From: Hepatobacter sp965661165
GTDB taxonomy: Bacteria; Pseudomonadota; Alphaproteobacteria; Holosporales; Hepatobacteraceae
DNA: 48,443 nt
Direction of reading: 5' to 3'
Assembly (NCBI GenBank): GCA_965661165.1
Contig: CBFICL010000003.1
Span: 1 to 48,443 of the forward strand
Made by a program: the position numbers and the translations under genes. Every line of letters starts with the position of its first letter. The stretch's first letter is position 1. The notes below the pieces were generated by a model that saw only the letters and a program-made list of their open reading frames with translations, ran no database searches and was not told where the DNA came from. Shown here one piece after another: positions 7,530 to 15,724 of the stretch.

Positions 7530-8900
7530 ATGAAGGTTGTCATCTGTGGTGCGGGAAATGTTGGCCTAAGCATTGTGGAATACCTGGCCAATGAATATGA
7601 CATCACGTTGATTGATACGTCTGCCGAAGTGCTTTCAGGGGCCATCGAAAAATTTGATGTACAAACCATCCAAGGCAGCGCCACCGACCCCAACATCTTG
7701 AAACGGGCCGACCTGCACAAGGCCAGTATCTTTGTTTCTGTCACAGATGCCGACGACACCAACATTGTGGCGTGCCAGCTGGCCGACAGTCTTTTTGGCG
7801 TTAAAACAAAAATCGCACGGCTTCGCGATGGTGCTGACCTTGAGAAGCCCTTGATGGCGCCCTATAAAAAGCACTATCTCCCTATTGATATTGTGATCAA
7901 CCCCGAAAAAGAAACCGTCCAAGAAATCTTACGGCATCTCCACGCCCCCTTTGCCTTCACCAACTTTCCGCTGTTTAATGCGCAGCTCCATGTTTTTGGC
8001 ATCAAAATTACGGAATCAAGCCCGTTTCTCAACTGTCCCATCAAACACCTTGATAAAGACCTAGGCCCCCTCAACGCCATGATTATCAAGATCGTGCGCC
8101 ACAAAACCACCTTCATTCCCCAAGGGCATGAGCTCCTCAATGTGGGGGATCATGCCTATTTTCTGGTGCCCGCTGACGCTATTGGGGCCTTTTCAGAGGT
8201 AGCAGGGTTTCAAGAAGATCGCACCCAGCGTATTTTGATTTTGGGCAACAACCGCATGGGTCTGGCGTTGGCATCAGAAATTGAACGTCTCTATCCGTCG
8301 ATTTCTTGCATTTTTATTCGTTATCAAGACACCCAAAACCTTGATTTTGTCAGCCAACTCAACAACACCATTGTCATCCAAGGCGACCCACTTGATCATT
8401 ATATCCTTGAAGAAGCCGGTATTCAGTTTACCGATAATATCATTGCCATCACAACCGATGATAATGTCAATATTTTAGCCTCGCTTCTGGGCAAACGTTA
8501 TGGCGCCAAACGGGCAACGACCTTAGTGTCGCGAAAAAGCTATGTGTCGCTCATGAACTCCCTCGGGATCGAAAATCCACTGAATTTATCGTCTCTCACA
8601 CTGTCACTCATTTTAAGGCGCATCCGCAGAAACTATGTCCACGCCCTCTATAAACTGGGGGACGGCATTTTTGACACCATCATGGAGGTTCACCTCCAAG
8701 AAAACACCAGTGCCAGCCACATGACATTAAGCCAAATCAACACGCCGCGTGAAATTTGGGTGTTCGCCGTGTTGCGCGATCAAAGCATTTTGTTCCCTTC
8801 CCCAGATTTTCTCCTGGCCACCGGCGATGTCTTAATCTTACTGACAGACCAAAACCATTTCAAAAAAGTGCAATCTCTTTTTGAACCGAAAGAGGCTTAG
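7530..8900 (+). CDS. trkA: Trk potassium uptake system NAD-binding protein TrkA
   Basis: TrkA is the peripheral regulatory subunit that gates a TrkH/TrkG potassium channel in response to nucleotide binding. The 456-aa product has the two tandem RCK units of the family: the first begins with the NAD-binding motif CGAGNVG (residues 6-12) and its acidic strand end, the second begins ILGNNRMG, where the glycine motif is degenerate. AAGGAAC precedes the ATG. It is the third gene of the ntrY-ntrX-trkA unit. In many alphaproteobacteria hfq and hflX follow, but here the convergent gltX does. No trkH is in the window. Confidence 0.94.
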   Translation: MKVVICGAGNVGLSIVEYLANEYDITLIDTSAEVLSGAIEKFDVQTIQGSATDPNILKRADLHKASIFVSVTDADDTNIVACQLADSLFGVKTKIARLRDGADLEKPLMAPYKKHYLPIDIVINPEKETVQEILRHLHAPFAFTNFPLFNAQLHVFGIKITESSPFLNCPIKHLDKDLGPLNAMIIKIVRHKTTFIPQGHELLNVGDHAYFLVPADAIGAFSEVAGFQEDRTQRILILGNNRMGLALASEIERLYPSISCIFIRYQDTQNLDFVSQLNNTIVIQGDPLDHYILEEAGIQFTDNIIAITTDDNVNILASLLGKRYGAKRATTLVSRKSYVSLMNSLGIENPLNLSSLTLSLILRRIRRNYVHALYKLGDGIFDTIMEVHLQENTSASHMTLSQINTPREIWVFAVLRDQSILFPSPDFLLATGDVLILLTDQNHFKKVQSLFEPKEA

Positions 8901-8962
8901 CCCCAAGCCCCTCAGCCGCAGAGACATCGTGCAACACACTTGTCTAGGCATAGGAAGCGACG

Positions 8963-10333
8963 CTAACTTTTCTGAGTATACGCCAGGCGCGCAAGACAGG
9001 CCTTTTTTCCCACAATCGACATCACATCAAACAACGGTGGAGACACTGATCGCCCCGTCATCAACAGCCGCAAGGGCTGCGCCATCGTCACCAATTTCAG
9101 ATCGTGTTCTTTGGCAAAGCTGCGCGTTAAAGATTCAAGAGATGCTGCCGTCCACGCCTCCTGTTGAGCAAGCGCTTCCAGGTAAAGAGGTAGGTGACGC
9201 ACAAAGGCCTCAGGAAGCGCGTGCACATCGATGGGAAACGGGCCTTCGTGGGTATAAAAACGGGCACTCTCGGCCAGCTCTTTCAGCGTATGGGCGCGCA
9301 CGGCCAAGGCAGGCAGCCCCTTCATCAAACGATCGTTGATAAGAGACGATGCAGGAGGCGCGCTCAAAAAGGGCAGGCAAGCATCCATCAACGCTTGAGG
9401 TGACAAGGCTTTGAGATAGTGCGCATTTAACGAGGCCAATTTTCCTGGATCGAATCGCGCCGGCGATGCCCCCACGTGGTTAAGCGAAAATAAAGCCACA
9501 GCCTCATGAAGGGAGAAAATTTCTTGGTCTTTGTGCCCCCACCCCAGACGCAAGAGAGCATTGATCAGGGCCTCTTTCAAAAATCCTTCCTCTTGATAGG
9601 TATTGACATCCAACGCGCCATGACGTTTTGACAGCTTCGCCCCGTCAGCGCCATGGATAAGCGGGATGTGCGCAAAAGCGGGACAAGCCCATGACAAAGC
9701 CTGATAGATATGTATCTGCTTAGGGGTGTTGCTGATGTGATCGGCGCCGCGAATGACGTGGGAGATGCGCATGTCATGATCATCCACCACCACAGAAAGC
9801 ATATAGGTGGGCGAGCCGTCCGCCCGTAATAACACCAAATCATCCAGCTGATGATTGTTCACACGGATCTGGCCATGCACGTGATCTGTAAAAACGATCT
9901 CCCCTGTACGCGGCATGTTAAACCGCAACACCGAAGAAGATGACCGGGGTTGAGGTGTATCACGCCCAGGATACAGCGGTGCACGGCCATCAAGACGTGC
10001 CTGGGCCTTAAGAGAGGCAAGCGCCTCGCCGTCCATATCACACCAATAAGCATGACCTGCCGCTAATAACCCCATGGCCACCTCTTGATGGCGCGTCTGT
10101 TGTTGTGACTGAAAAACCATCGGTTCATCCGGCGTCAGCCCCAACCATGACAAGCCTTGTGTAATTGACGTGAGGGCTTCTTGCGACGATCGCTTTTGAT
10201 CGGTGTCTTCGATGCGCACACAAAACGTGCCCCCGTGATGTTTAGCGTAAAGCCAATTAAACAAAGCGGTGCGCGCGCCCCCCAAATGAAGCGCCCCCGT
10301 GGGTGATGGCGCAAAGCGCGTACGTACTGTCAT
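8963..10333 (-). CDS. gltX: Glutamyl-tRNA synthetase
   Basis: This class I aminoacyl-tRNA synthetase charges tRNA-Glu and, in organisms using the amidotransferase route, also mischarges tRNA-Gln. The 456-aa product shows PSPTGALHLGG (the HIGH motif region, residues 9-19), RIEDTD at 40-45 and the KMSKS-type signature KLSKRHGA at 233-240. I placed the start at ATG 10333, where MTVRTRFAPSPTG begins, as in the family; the frame is open 89 codons further but that part resembles no GltX. gatC lies elsewhere in the window, which fits a GltX plus GatCAB pathway. It is convergent with trkA and divergent from rbfA. Confidence 0.95.
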   Translation of the reverse strand: MTVRTRFAPSPTGALHLGGARTALFNWLYAKHHGGTFCVRIEDTDQKRSSQEALTSITQGLSWLGLTPDEPMVFQSQQQTRHQEVAMGLLAAGHAYWCDMDGEALASLKAQARLDGRAPLYPGRDTPQPRSSSSVLRFNMPRTGEIVFTDHVHGQIRVNNHQLDDLVLLRADGSPTYMLSVVVDDHDMRISHVIRGADHISNTPKQIHIYQALSWACPAFAHIPLIHGADGAKLSKRHGALDVNTYQEEGFLKEALINALLRLGWGHKDQEIFSLHEAVALFSLNHVGASPARFDPGKLASLNAHYLKALSPQALMDACLPFLSAPPASSLINDRLMKGLPALAVRAHTLKELAESARFYTHEGPFPIDVHALPEAFVRHLPLYLEALAQQEAWTAASLESLTRSFAKEHDLKLVTMAQPLRLLMTGRSVSPPLFDVMSIVGKKACLARLAYTQKS

Positions 10334-10378
10334 AGGCTGATCTATCCTGGCCGTTGTCTTTCCCGTGTCCTCTTTCTT

Positions 10379-10405
10379 TTTATAAAAGAAAATCACCGCC
10401 AGCAA
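10379..10405 (-). promoter_or_regulatory. Candidate promoter for gltX
   Basis: On the minus strand TTGCTG (10400-10405) and TATAAA (10379-10384) are 15 bases apart. A start near 10372 would give a 40-nt leader to the gltX ATG. The spacing is shorter than ideal. Confidence 0.35.
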
Positions 10406-10537
10406 AAGGCGCGGATCTGAAATCAGCGCACAGCATACGTAAAGCTGCCACGCTCGGACTTTTTGTTTGCGCCTCCAAAAGGGTCGGTGTAGAATGGTGA
10501 ACAAAGGTATGTCGTTAGCAATGCCTGGCAAGGGACC

Positions 10538-10933
10538 ATGACCACAAAAAGCCAAGGGTTTTCCAAAAGACAGCGTCAGGTGGCTGAACAGGTGCGACAA
10601 GCCCTCTCATCTCTTTTGATGCATTACCAAACCTCAGACGGCACCACCTTGAACATCACGTTGACCGAAGTGCAGATGAGCCCTGATTTACGCCATGCAC
10701 GGGTTTACGTTGTGCCGCTTCATGATCAGGGCACAAAGGCCTGTGACTATTTGACGCACCTCAAGCAAGAGGCGCCCCGCCTGCAACACAATCTTCAACA
10801 TCTGGTGAATCTGAGATTTTTGCCGCGCTTGCGTTTTGTAGAAGACACAGCCTTTGACACGGCAGACGCCATTCAAGACACACTCAGCCAGATCAAGAAA
10901 CCTAAGGACACATCTTCATGTCCCCAGCCTTGA
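10538..10933 (+). CDS. rbfA: 30S ribosome-binding factor RbfA
   Basis: RbfA binds the immature 30S subunit near helix 1 of 16S rRNA and is needed for its final maturation, especially in the cold. The 131-aa product has the family's single KH-like domain: the opening helix SKRQRQVAEQVRQALSSL, the strand ITLTEVQMSPDLRHARVYV, and the ending LRFLPRLRFVEDTAFDTA. AAGGGA precedes the ATG. Its last 16 bases overlap the start of lolC, implying co-translation. Its usual neighbours (infB, truB) are not here. Confidence 0.93.
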   Translation: MTTKSQGFSKRQRQVAEQVRQALSSLLMHYQTSDGTTLNITLTEVQMSPDLRHARVYVVPLHDQGTKACDYLTHLKQEAPRLQHNLQHLVNLRFLPRLRFVEDTAFDTADAIQDTLSQIKKPKDTSSCPQP

Positions 10934-12168
10934 TGCTTGCCCTGAAATACGTGAAGCCGGGGCGCAAAGACAGCTTTATTTCTGTGGTGGCCGGTTTTTC
11001 TTTCGTGGGCATCATGCTGGGCGTGGCTACCTTAATTGTGGTGATGTCTGTGATGAATGGCTTCAAAAGTGAGCTGATGACACGCATCCTAGGCATGAAT
11101 GGTCATGTGGGTGCTTATTACATCGATCCGCAATCTCCCCAATCCAAAGCATACAAACATCATCAGCAATTGATCCAAGCGCTGACAGGCGTCAAACACG
11201 CCTTTGCCTTGGTTGAAGGCCAAACCATGATGCTCAATCAAGGGCGGGCCCGGGGCGCTCTTGTGCGCGGCCTTGAAAAAAAGGCCTTCTTGATGCGCCC
11301 TGCCTTTCGCACAAGTCTTAAACAAGGTCACATTGACCACTTTTTTGGGGACACCCTCTTTTTGGGTGAAAAACTTGCCTTGCGCCTGGGCGTGTCTTTG
11401 GGCGACGAGGTAGTGCTGGCTTCACCGCAAATCACACCCACCGCCCTGGGCGGGCTGCCCAAATTTAGGCGCTTTCGCATTGGGGGGCTTTTTGATTTTG
11501 GCATGAATGACTATGACCAAACCTTTGTGTTTATGCCGCTGCAAGCAGCGCAACAATTCTTTGACGCGCCTGGCACGGTCTCAGGTTTTGAGATTTTCGT
11601 GGATCACCCTGAACATATGCGCGCCATCACACAATCCATGCGTATGACACTGGGCCCTTTGGGCTTGCGCGTGGTGGATTGGCAAGAAGCAAACGCCAGC
11701 TTTTTTTCTGTGGTGGAGGTCGAGCGCAACGTGATGTTTATTATCCTCGCCCTGATCATCCTGGTGGCTGCTTTTAATGTGATTTCCAGTCTTGTGATGC
11801 TGGTGAAAGAAAAAAGTCGGGACATTGCCATTTTGCGCTCGATGGGGGCCTCACAAGGCATGGTTTGCCGCCTGTTCCTGATGGTAGGAATGGCCATAGG
11901 CACGCTTGGCACGATGTGCGGCATGGGTCTGGGGCTGGTCATTGCCTATCATATGGAGCCCATTCGCCGCGCCATGGAATCGTTGACAGGGTCTTCTTTG
12001 TTTCCGGCCGAATTTTATTTTCTTTCTCAACTGCCCTCGAAGGTTGATCTTTATGAAGTCGTGTGGGTAGCAGGGGTTGCGTTGAGCTTGACGCTTCTGT
12101 CTTCGCTCTATCCGGCCGTGCGCGCGGCGCGCCTGACACCACAAAAAGCGCTACGTTTTAGCGAATAA
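10918..12168 (+). CDS. lolC: Lipoprotein-releasing ABC transporter permease LolC/LolE
   Basis: This is the inner-membrane subunit of the LolCDE machine that extracts outer-membrane lipoproteins and hands them to LolA. The 416-aa length is typical. The opening ALKYVKPGRKDSFISVVAGFS is the family hallmark, followed by the first membrane helix. A large periplasmic domain (about residues 50-265) comes next, then three helices, with the MacB/FtsX-type core around KEKSRDIAILRSMGAS. The start overlaps the end of rbfA. The ATPase gene lolD, which normally follows, is not in the window. A single LolC/E-type gene may serve as a homodimer, as in other alphaproteobacteria. Confidence 0.93.
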   Translation: MSPALMLALKYVKPGRKDSFISVVAGFSFVGIMLGVATLIVVMSVMNGFKSELMTRILGMNGHVGAYYIDPQSPQSKAYKHHQQLIQALTGVKHAFALVEGQTMMLNQGRARGALVRGLEKKAFLMRPAFRTSLKQGHIDHFFGDTLFLGEKLALRLGVSLGDEVVLASPQITPTALGGLPKFRRFRIGGLFDFGMNDYDQTFVFMPLQAAQQFFDAPGTVSGFEIFVDHPEHMRAITQSMRMTLGPLGLRVVDWQEANASFFSVVEVERNVMFIILALIILVAAFNVISSLVMLVKEKSRDIAILRSMGASQGMVCRLFLMVGMAIGTLGTMCGMGLGLVIAYHMEPIRRAMESLTGSSLFPAEFYFLSQLPSKVDLYEVVWVAGVALSLTLLSSLYPAVRAARLTPQKALRFSE

Positions 12169-12180
12169 TCGCCGGGCATC

Positions 12181-12209
12181 TTGCGAAATCTTGTAAAAAT
12201 TGATAGGAT
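12181..12209 (+). promoter_or_regulatory. Candidate promoter for rpsU
   Basis: TTGCGA (12181-12186) and TAGGAT (12204-12209) are separated by exactly 17 bases, just after lolC. The predicted start is about 30 nt before the rpsU start codon. The same -10 hexamer occurs at the sodB promoter. Confidence 0.5.
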
Positions 12210-12244
12210 GCGTCCATGACACACTGCGCATAAGGAGATCTTTT

Positions 12245-12451
12245 TTGGTTCAAGTCGTTGTGAGAGATAATGATATCGAACGTGCATTACGCATGTTGAA
12301 AAAGGGGCTTCAAAATGACGGATTTTTCCGCAGGATGCGTCTTCGGCGCTATCATGAAAAAGCCTCCCAGAAAAGACTCCGTGAGAGCGAAGAATCCATG
12401 CGCCGCGTGAGAAAGCTTAACCGCAAACGCATTGAGCGCTACGGCTATTAA
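12245..12451 (+). CDS. rpsU: 30S ribosomal protein S21
   Basis: S21 is a small basic protein on the 30S platform that helps base-pairing near the anti-Shine-Dalgarno sequence. The 68-aa product begins with a TTG codon, read as Met, followed by VQVVVRDNDIERALRMLKK, the S21 signature, then a long Arg/Lys helix. I chose TTG 12245 because AAGGAG lies 7 bases upstream and the family start aligns there; upstream in-frame codons do not resemble S21. It appears to be transcribed alone from its own promoter. Confidence 0.95.
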   Translation: MVQVVVRDNDIERALRMLKKGLQNDGFFRRMRLRRYHEKASQKRLRESEESMRRVRKLNRKRIERYGY

Positions 12452-12473
12452 GTCAAAGACCTAACGCCCCCCT

Positions 12474-12500
12474 ACTCGGGAGCCCCTTTTGGGGAGTTTC
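12474..12500 (+). terminator. Possible weak terminator after rpsU
   Basis: CCCC-TTTT-GGGG (12483-12494) forms a short hairpin, extended by ACT/AGT with a bulge, 30 bases after the rpsU stop. Only a short T-run follows, so termination is uncertain. Confidence 0.35.
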
Positions 12501-13041
12501 CTTGCTTGAAATTATTGTGCAGATCGTTCGTGCGAGTCCTCTTGAAGGTTCTTCCTCAGAAGAGAGAAGCTTTGGTTCGTGTTGTCAGGCCTTGCGCTCT
12601 GTATACGGTTGGGTTGCATTGTGGTCCTCCTGTTCTTAAGGGAAAAGATCGGTTTTCGAGTAAGCGCCCGCCCTCTCTTGACTGACATATAAAATAACAC
12701 GCCACGCTCATTACATAGTGCCAACAAGAAGGCCTGGGGGCATTTGAAGCGCTTGCTAAGCCGCCGCTTGATTCGTAGAAGAGTGGCAAACTGCTCAAAG
12801 CACCCTTTTCCTTTGCTTCTTCATCTTCTCTTCGTCCCCTCTCCGGCGTCCTCATCTATCCAAAACACGAGGCCATACGCAAACCACACAAAGCCAGCAC
12901 TCTGCGAGAACGCGCACATAAAAAAGCACCCAAAAAACTTTATCCTTTTTCCTTGATTCGGCGTTTAGCATGCACAATAATGAAGGGGTGAGGAGTCGGT
13001 CACATCCCTTGTTAAGGATTGGCGGGCATACTGACAACAAA

Positions 13042-13056
13042 TGAGAATGATTCTTA
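13042..13056. promoter_or_regulatory. Fur/Zur-like operator upstream of the znu genes
   Basis: TGAGAATGATTCTTA is a 7-1-7 near-palindrome. It agrees at 11 of 14 arm positions with the Fur-family core TGATAAT-n-ATTATCA. Its place just upstream of a zinc or manganese importer is where a Zur or Mur site would be expected. No well-matched -35/-10 pair could be fixed beside it. Confidence 0.5.
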
Positions 13057-13075
13057 AACGCAAATGGGGTGAAGC

Positions 13076-13180
13076 ATGCGCGGGGAAAAATTTGCTGAGT
13101 GGGGCGTGTGGAAGCGTCTGGCCGGCGTGTTGGTTTTTTTAGTGCCTCTGTGGGGGTGTTTTTTGTTGGCGGGGCTATAA
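13076..13180 (+). CDS. Candidate 34-aa membrane micro-protein at the znu locus
   Basis: ATG 13076 lies a few bases after GGGGTGAAG and opens a frame of 34 codons to TAA at 13178-13180. The peptide starts MRGEKFAEWGVWKRLAG, a charged N-terminus, and continues into a hydrophobic helix of about 17 residues (VLVFLVPLWGCFLLAGL). It lies between the Fur/Zur-like box and znuC, 22 bases before znuC, so it would be the first cistron of a metal-regulated operon. I know no family for it. It may be a small transporter accessory protein or a leader peptide; chance remains possible. Confidence 0.42.
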   Translation: MRGEKFAEWGVWKRLAGVLVFLVPLWGCFLLAGL

Positions 13181-13202
13181 CTTTTTGTAAAAGTATGTTG
13201 TT

Positions 13203-13937
13203 GTGACGCGCGCCTCTTCTGACTCTTTTGCATTCACCGCTCACCATGCCTCTTTCAAGCGTCGCGATCATATAATTATCTCAGGCCTTTCCCTTTCTGT
13301 GCCTCGGGGAAGCCTTGTGGCCTTGGTGGGGCCGAATGGCAGTGGGAAATCCACCCTTCTTGATGCCATTGCCCAATCTCAAGACCCTTGTGAAGGATCC
13401 TTTCATCTCTCCCCAGATGAACAATGCGTCTATTTGCCCCAGCTGTGTCGCATGAAAAGAGATTTTCCCCTGCTTGTGCGTGATGTTGTGGGCTCGGGGC
13501 TTTGGCCGCACCTCCCTTTTTGGCATGGGCTGCGACCGCACCACCACCAATCAATCATGCAGGCGCTTGACGCGGTGGGGCTCACTTCTTACGCTCACAC
13601 CCCCATCATGAACCTGTCGGGCGGACAGTTCCAGCGGGTCTTATTCGCGCGCATGATGGTGCAACAAGGCACACTTTTGCTGCTTGATGAGCCCTTTACC
13701 GGGGTGGATGAAGGTACCGTATCTGTACTGCTAACGTTGATCCAACAATGGCACAAGCAAGGACACACCCTGATTGTGGCTATGCATAATCTTGAGCATG
13801 TCAAAAACCTTTTTCCCCACACGCTGCTGTTGGCCAGGTCTTTCTCTCAATGGGGCCCCACCGCCACCACGCTCACCGAAGCCAATCTGGCAAAGGCCTA
13901 TCAAAAATCCCATGAATGGAGCTTTTGTCCTTGCTAG
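13203..13937 (+). CDS. znuC: Metal (zinc/manganese) ABC transporter ATP-binding protein
   Basis: This is the cytoplasmic ATPase of a metal ABC importer. The 244-aa product shows Walker A GPNGSGKST (43-51), the Q-loop near YLPQ (77-80), the signature LSGGQFQR (138-145), Walker B LLLLDEP (158-164) and the switch His in VAMHNLEH. It groups by sequence with the ZnuC/MntB cluster of metal transporters. The start is GTG 13203, with a poor ribosome site. It overlaps the downstream permease gene by 22 bases, so the two are co-translated. The Fur/Zur-like box upstream suggests metal-dependent repression. Confidence 0.92.
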   Translation: MTRASSDSFAFTAHHASFKRRDHIIISGLSLSVPRGSLVALVGPNGSGKSTLLDAIAQSQDPCEGSFHLSPDEQCVYLPQLCRMKRDFPLLVRDVVGSGLWPHLPFWHGLRPHHHQSIMQALDAVGLTSYAHTPIMNLSGGQFQRVLFARMMVQQGTLLLLDEPFTGVDEGTVSVLLTLIQQWHKQGHTLIVAMHNLEHVKNLFPHTLLLARSFSQWGPTATTLTEANLAKAYQKSHEWSFCPC

Positions 13938-15697
13938 CTCACACCACCCTTTTATACACCTATCTACTTGAGCCCTTTTTTGCGCATGCGTTTATGCTCA
14001 AGGCGCTTTTAGGGTGTGCCGCCCTGGCCCTTGGGTGTGGGTCTGTGGGTGGCTTTCTTGTGCTCAGGCGCATGAGCTTGATTGCCGATGCCTTGTCTCA
14101 TGGCCTTTTTCCTGGCGTGGCGCTGGCGTTTTTATGTTTTGGGTTTCAGGTGCTACCCCTCAGCATCGCCGGTGCCTTCACAGGTGTGGTGCTGGCCCTG
14201 ATCGCACATTGGATTACACAAAAAACCATGTTGCCCAAAGACAGCACCTTTGCCGCCCTTGTGTTGTTTTCTATGGCCTCAGGTCTCTTTATTCTCTCAG
14301 CCTTTGGCAGCTATACCGATGTGATGCACATTTTGGTGGGTAACATTCTTGTGCTATCCAAATCGCACCTGTTTTGGCTGATGGGTGTGGGAAGTTTCAC
14401 CCTCATCGCGCTGGCTTTGTTCTATCGCCCCTTGGTGCTGCAGGCGTTTGATCCCCAGTTTTTTCGGATGACCTATCCCCGCGGTGGGTGGTTGGACCAA
14501 GGTTTCCTTATCATTGTCACCTTGAACATGGTGTGCGCCTTTCAAGCCTTAGGCTCTTTGATGGCGCTGGGCCTGTTGCTTTTGCCCGCCATCACGGCGC
14601 GGTTGTGGGCCAAACAAATTTGGACGCTGTGCGCGCTTTCCACGATCTTTGCGTTTCTTGCCAGCCTTGCAGGGCTTTTGATTTCCTATCATACCGGTTT
14701 CCCTGCCGGCCCGCTCATTATTTTGGTCAGTGTGGCTTTTTATGCCCTCAGCCTTCTCTTATATGTAACCGGTCTCAAGCTTCGTTATGTGGGGTGCGTG
14801 GCCCTGTTGCTCGCCGCGCTGCCTTTTGTATTTCATGCCCCAGCTTCTGCGCCCAAACCGCCGCATATTGTGGTCAGTTTTACCATCCTCAAAGACCTGG
14901 TGTATCAGATTTGTGGCCACCAATTGCGCATCAAAAGCCTGGCCGGCCCCAATCAAGATCCTCACACCTTTGAACCTTCCCCGCAAGATATTCTTGAGCT
15001 AACCCAAGCCCGACTTGTCATCATCAATGGCCTGAATCTCGAAAACCATTGGATGGAACGCTTTCTTAAAGAGCGCCCCCCGTCCTCTCTTGTGGTGGCT
15101 TCACAACGTTGTCCCCCCCTTTTCTTTGACGACACCTCTCAGAAAATTCCTGACCCCCATGCCTGGCACAATATTAACAATGTAAGAAGCTATGTGGCTG
15201 TGATTGTGGAGGCGTTGTGCAAAACGTGGCCGCACATGGCGCCCATCTTTCGCTTCCGGGCCCGGCTCTTTGATCAAAAGCTTAAAGACCTTAACCGGTG
15301 GGTGCGCACGCGCATAAGCGCTCTGCCACCAGAAAAACGATGCGCCCTCACCACTCACGATGCCTTTGGCTATTTTGCTAAGGCCTATGGTTTTTCCTTC
15401 TTATCGCCGCTGGGTATCTCCACCGATGATGAGCCTTCAGCGAAAAAAATAGCGCTTCTGATCGAAGAAATCAAACGGCGCGATATTCGCGGTATTTTTT
15501 TTGAAAATATGGTGTCCCCCAAAATCATGAACGCGCTGTCTCAAGAAACAGGCGTCACCATCGGCGGCACCCTCTATTCAGACGCCCTGTCCCCCCCTGA
15601 CGGACCGGCTGCTGATTATATCGCGCTGGTGAAACACAATGTGAACACCCTGCTAGCGCCTCTTGAGAAAACACAGGCACAACAGGGTTCAAGCTGA
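13916..15697 (+). CDS. Fused zinc ABC permease and substrate-binding protein (ZnuB-ZnuA)
   Basis: One uninterrupted 593-aa frame holds two proteins that are normally separate. Residues 1 to about 285 are an ABC-3 family metal permease with about eight membrane helices (for example GGFLVLRRMSLIADALSHG). Residues about 314-590 are a cluster A-I metal-binding protein with candidate ligands H350 (DPHTFEPSP), H415 (PDPHAWHN), H481 (THDAFGYFAKAYG) and D556. His at 481 matches the ZnuA zinc pattern; manganese-type PsaA has Glu there. No His-rich loop is present. The joint, residues 287-312, reads like a signal peptide: basic start, core VGCVALLLAALPFVF, then HAPASA. It could be a tether or a signal-peptidase site. 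An in-frame GTG at codon 292 might allow separate initiation but has no ribosome site. Confidence 0.92.
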   Translation: MELLSLLAHTTLLYTYLLEPFFAHAFMLKALLGCAALALGCGSVGGFLVLRRMSLIADALSHGLFPGVALAFLCFGFQVLPLSIAGAFTGVVLALIAHWITQKTMLPKDSTFAALVLFSMASGLFILSAFGSYTDVMHILVGNILVLSKSHLFWLMGVGSFTLIALALFYRPLVLQAFDPQFFRMTYPRGGWLDQGFLIIVTLNMVCAFQALGSLMALGLLLLPAITARLWAKQIWTLCALSTIFAFLASLAGLLISYHTGFPAGPLIILVSVAFYALSLLLYVTGLKLRYVGCVALLLAALPFVFHAPASAPKPPHIVVSFTILKDLVYQICGHQLRIKSLAGPNQDPHTFEPSPQDILELTQARLVIINGLNLENHWMERFLKERPPSSLVVASQRCPPLFFDDTSQKIPDPHAWHNINNVRSYVAVIVEALCKTWPHMAPIFRFRARLFDQKLKDLNRWVRTRISALPPEKRCALTTHDAFGYFAKAYGFSFLSPLGISTDDEPSAKKIALLIEEIKRRDIRGIFFENMVSPKIMNALSQETGVTIGGTLYSDALSPPDGPAADYIALVKHNVNTLLAPLEKTQAQQGSS

Positions 15698-15724
15698 CGT
15701 TTGTTTGTGGCTTTTTTTGCTTGG

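Larger units (their letters stand above)
12452..13075. other. Gene-free gap between rpsU and the znu locus
   Basis: About 620 bases without a convincing gene. Open frames on the minus strand (12512-12727 and 12556-12855) have no ribosome site or recognisable product. I checked for tmRNA, RNase P RNA and SRP RNA core motifs and saw none. A Fur-family-like box lies at 13042-13056. The rest is unexplained. Confidence 0.45.

Noticed and set aside
8881..9403. Plus-strand frames inside gltX
   Set aside because: They are antisense shadows of the GltX coding sequence, whose motifs are unambiguous.
12512..12855. Overlapping minus-strand open frames after rpsU
   Set aside because: No start context, no recognisable product and no signal peptide; composition looks non-coding.
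12452..13041. Possible structured RNA (tmRNA, RNase P RNA, SRP RNA) in the rpsU-znu gap
   Set aside because: None of the conserved core motifs of these RNAs is present, and no terminator-like hairpin with T-run closes the region.
13916..15697. ZnuB-ZnuA fusion as a sequencing artefact
   Set aside because: There is no homopolymer run or frame change at the joint, and both halves keep all expected motifs in a single frame. An artefact would need a missed stop codon in otherwise clean sequence.
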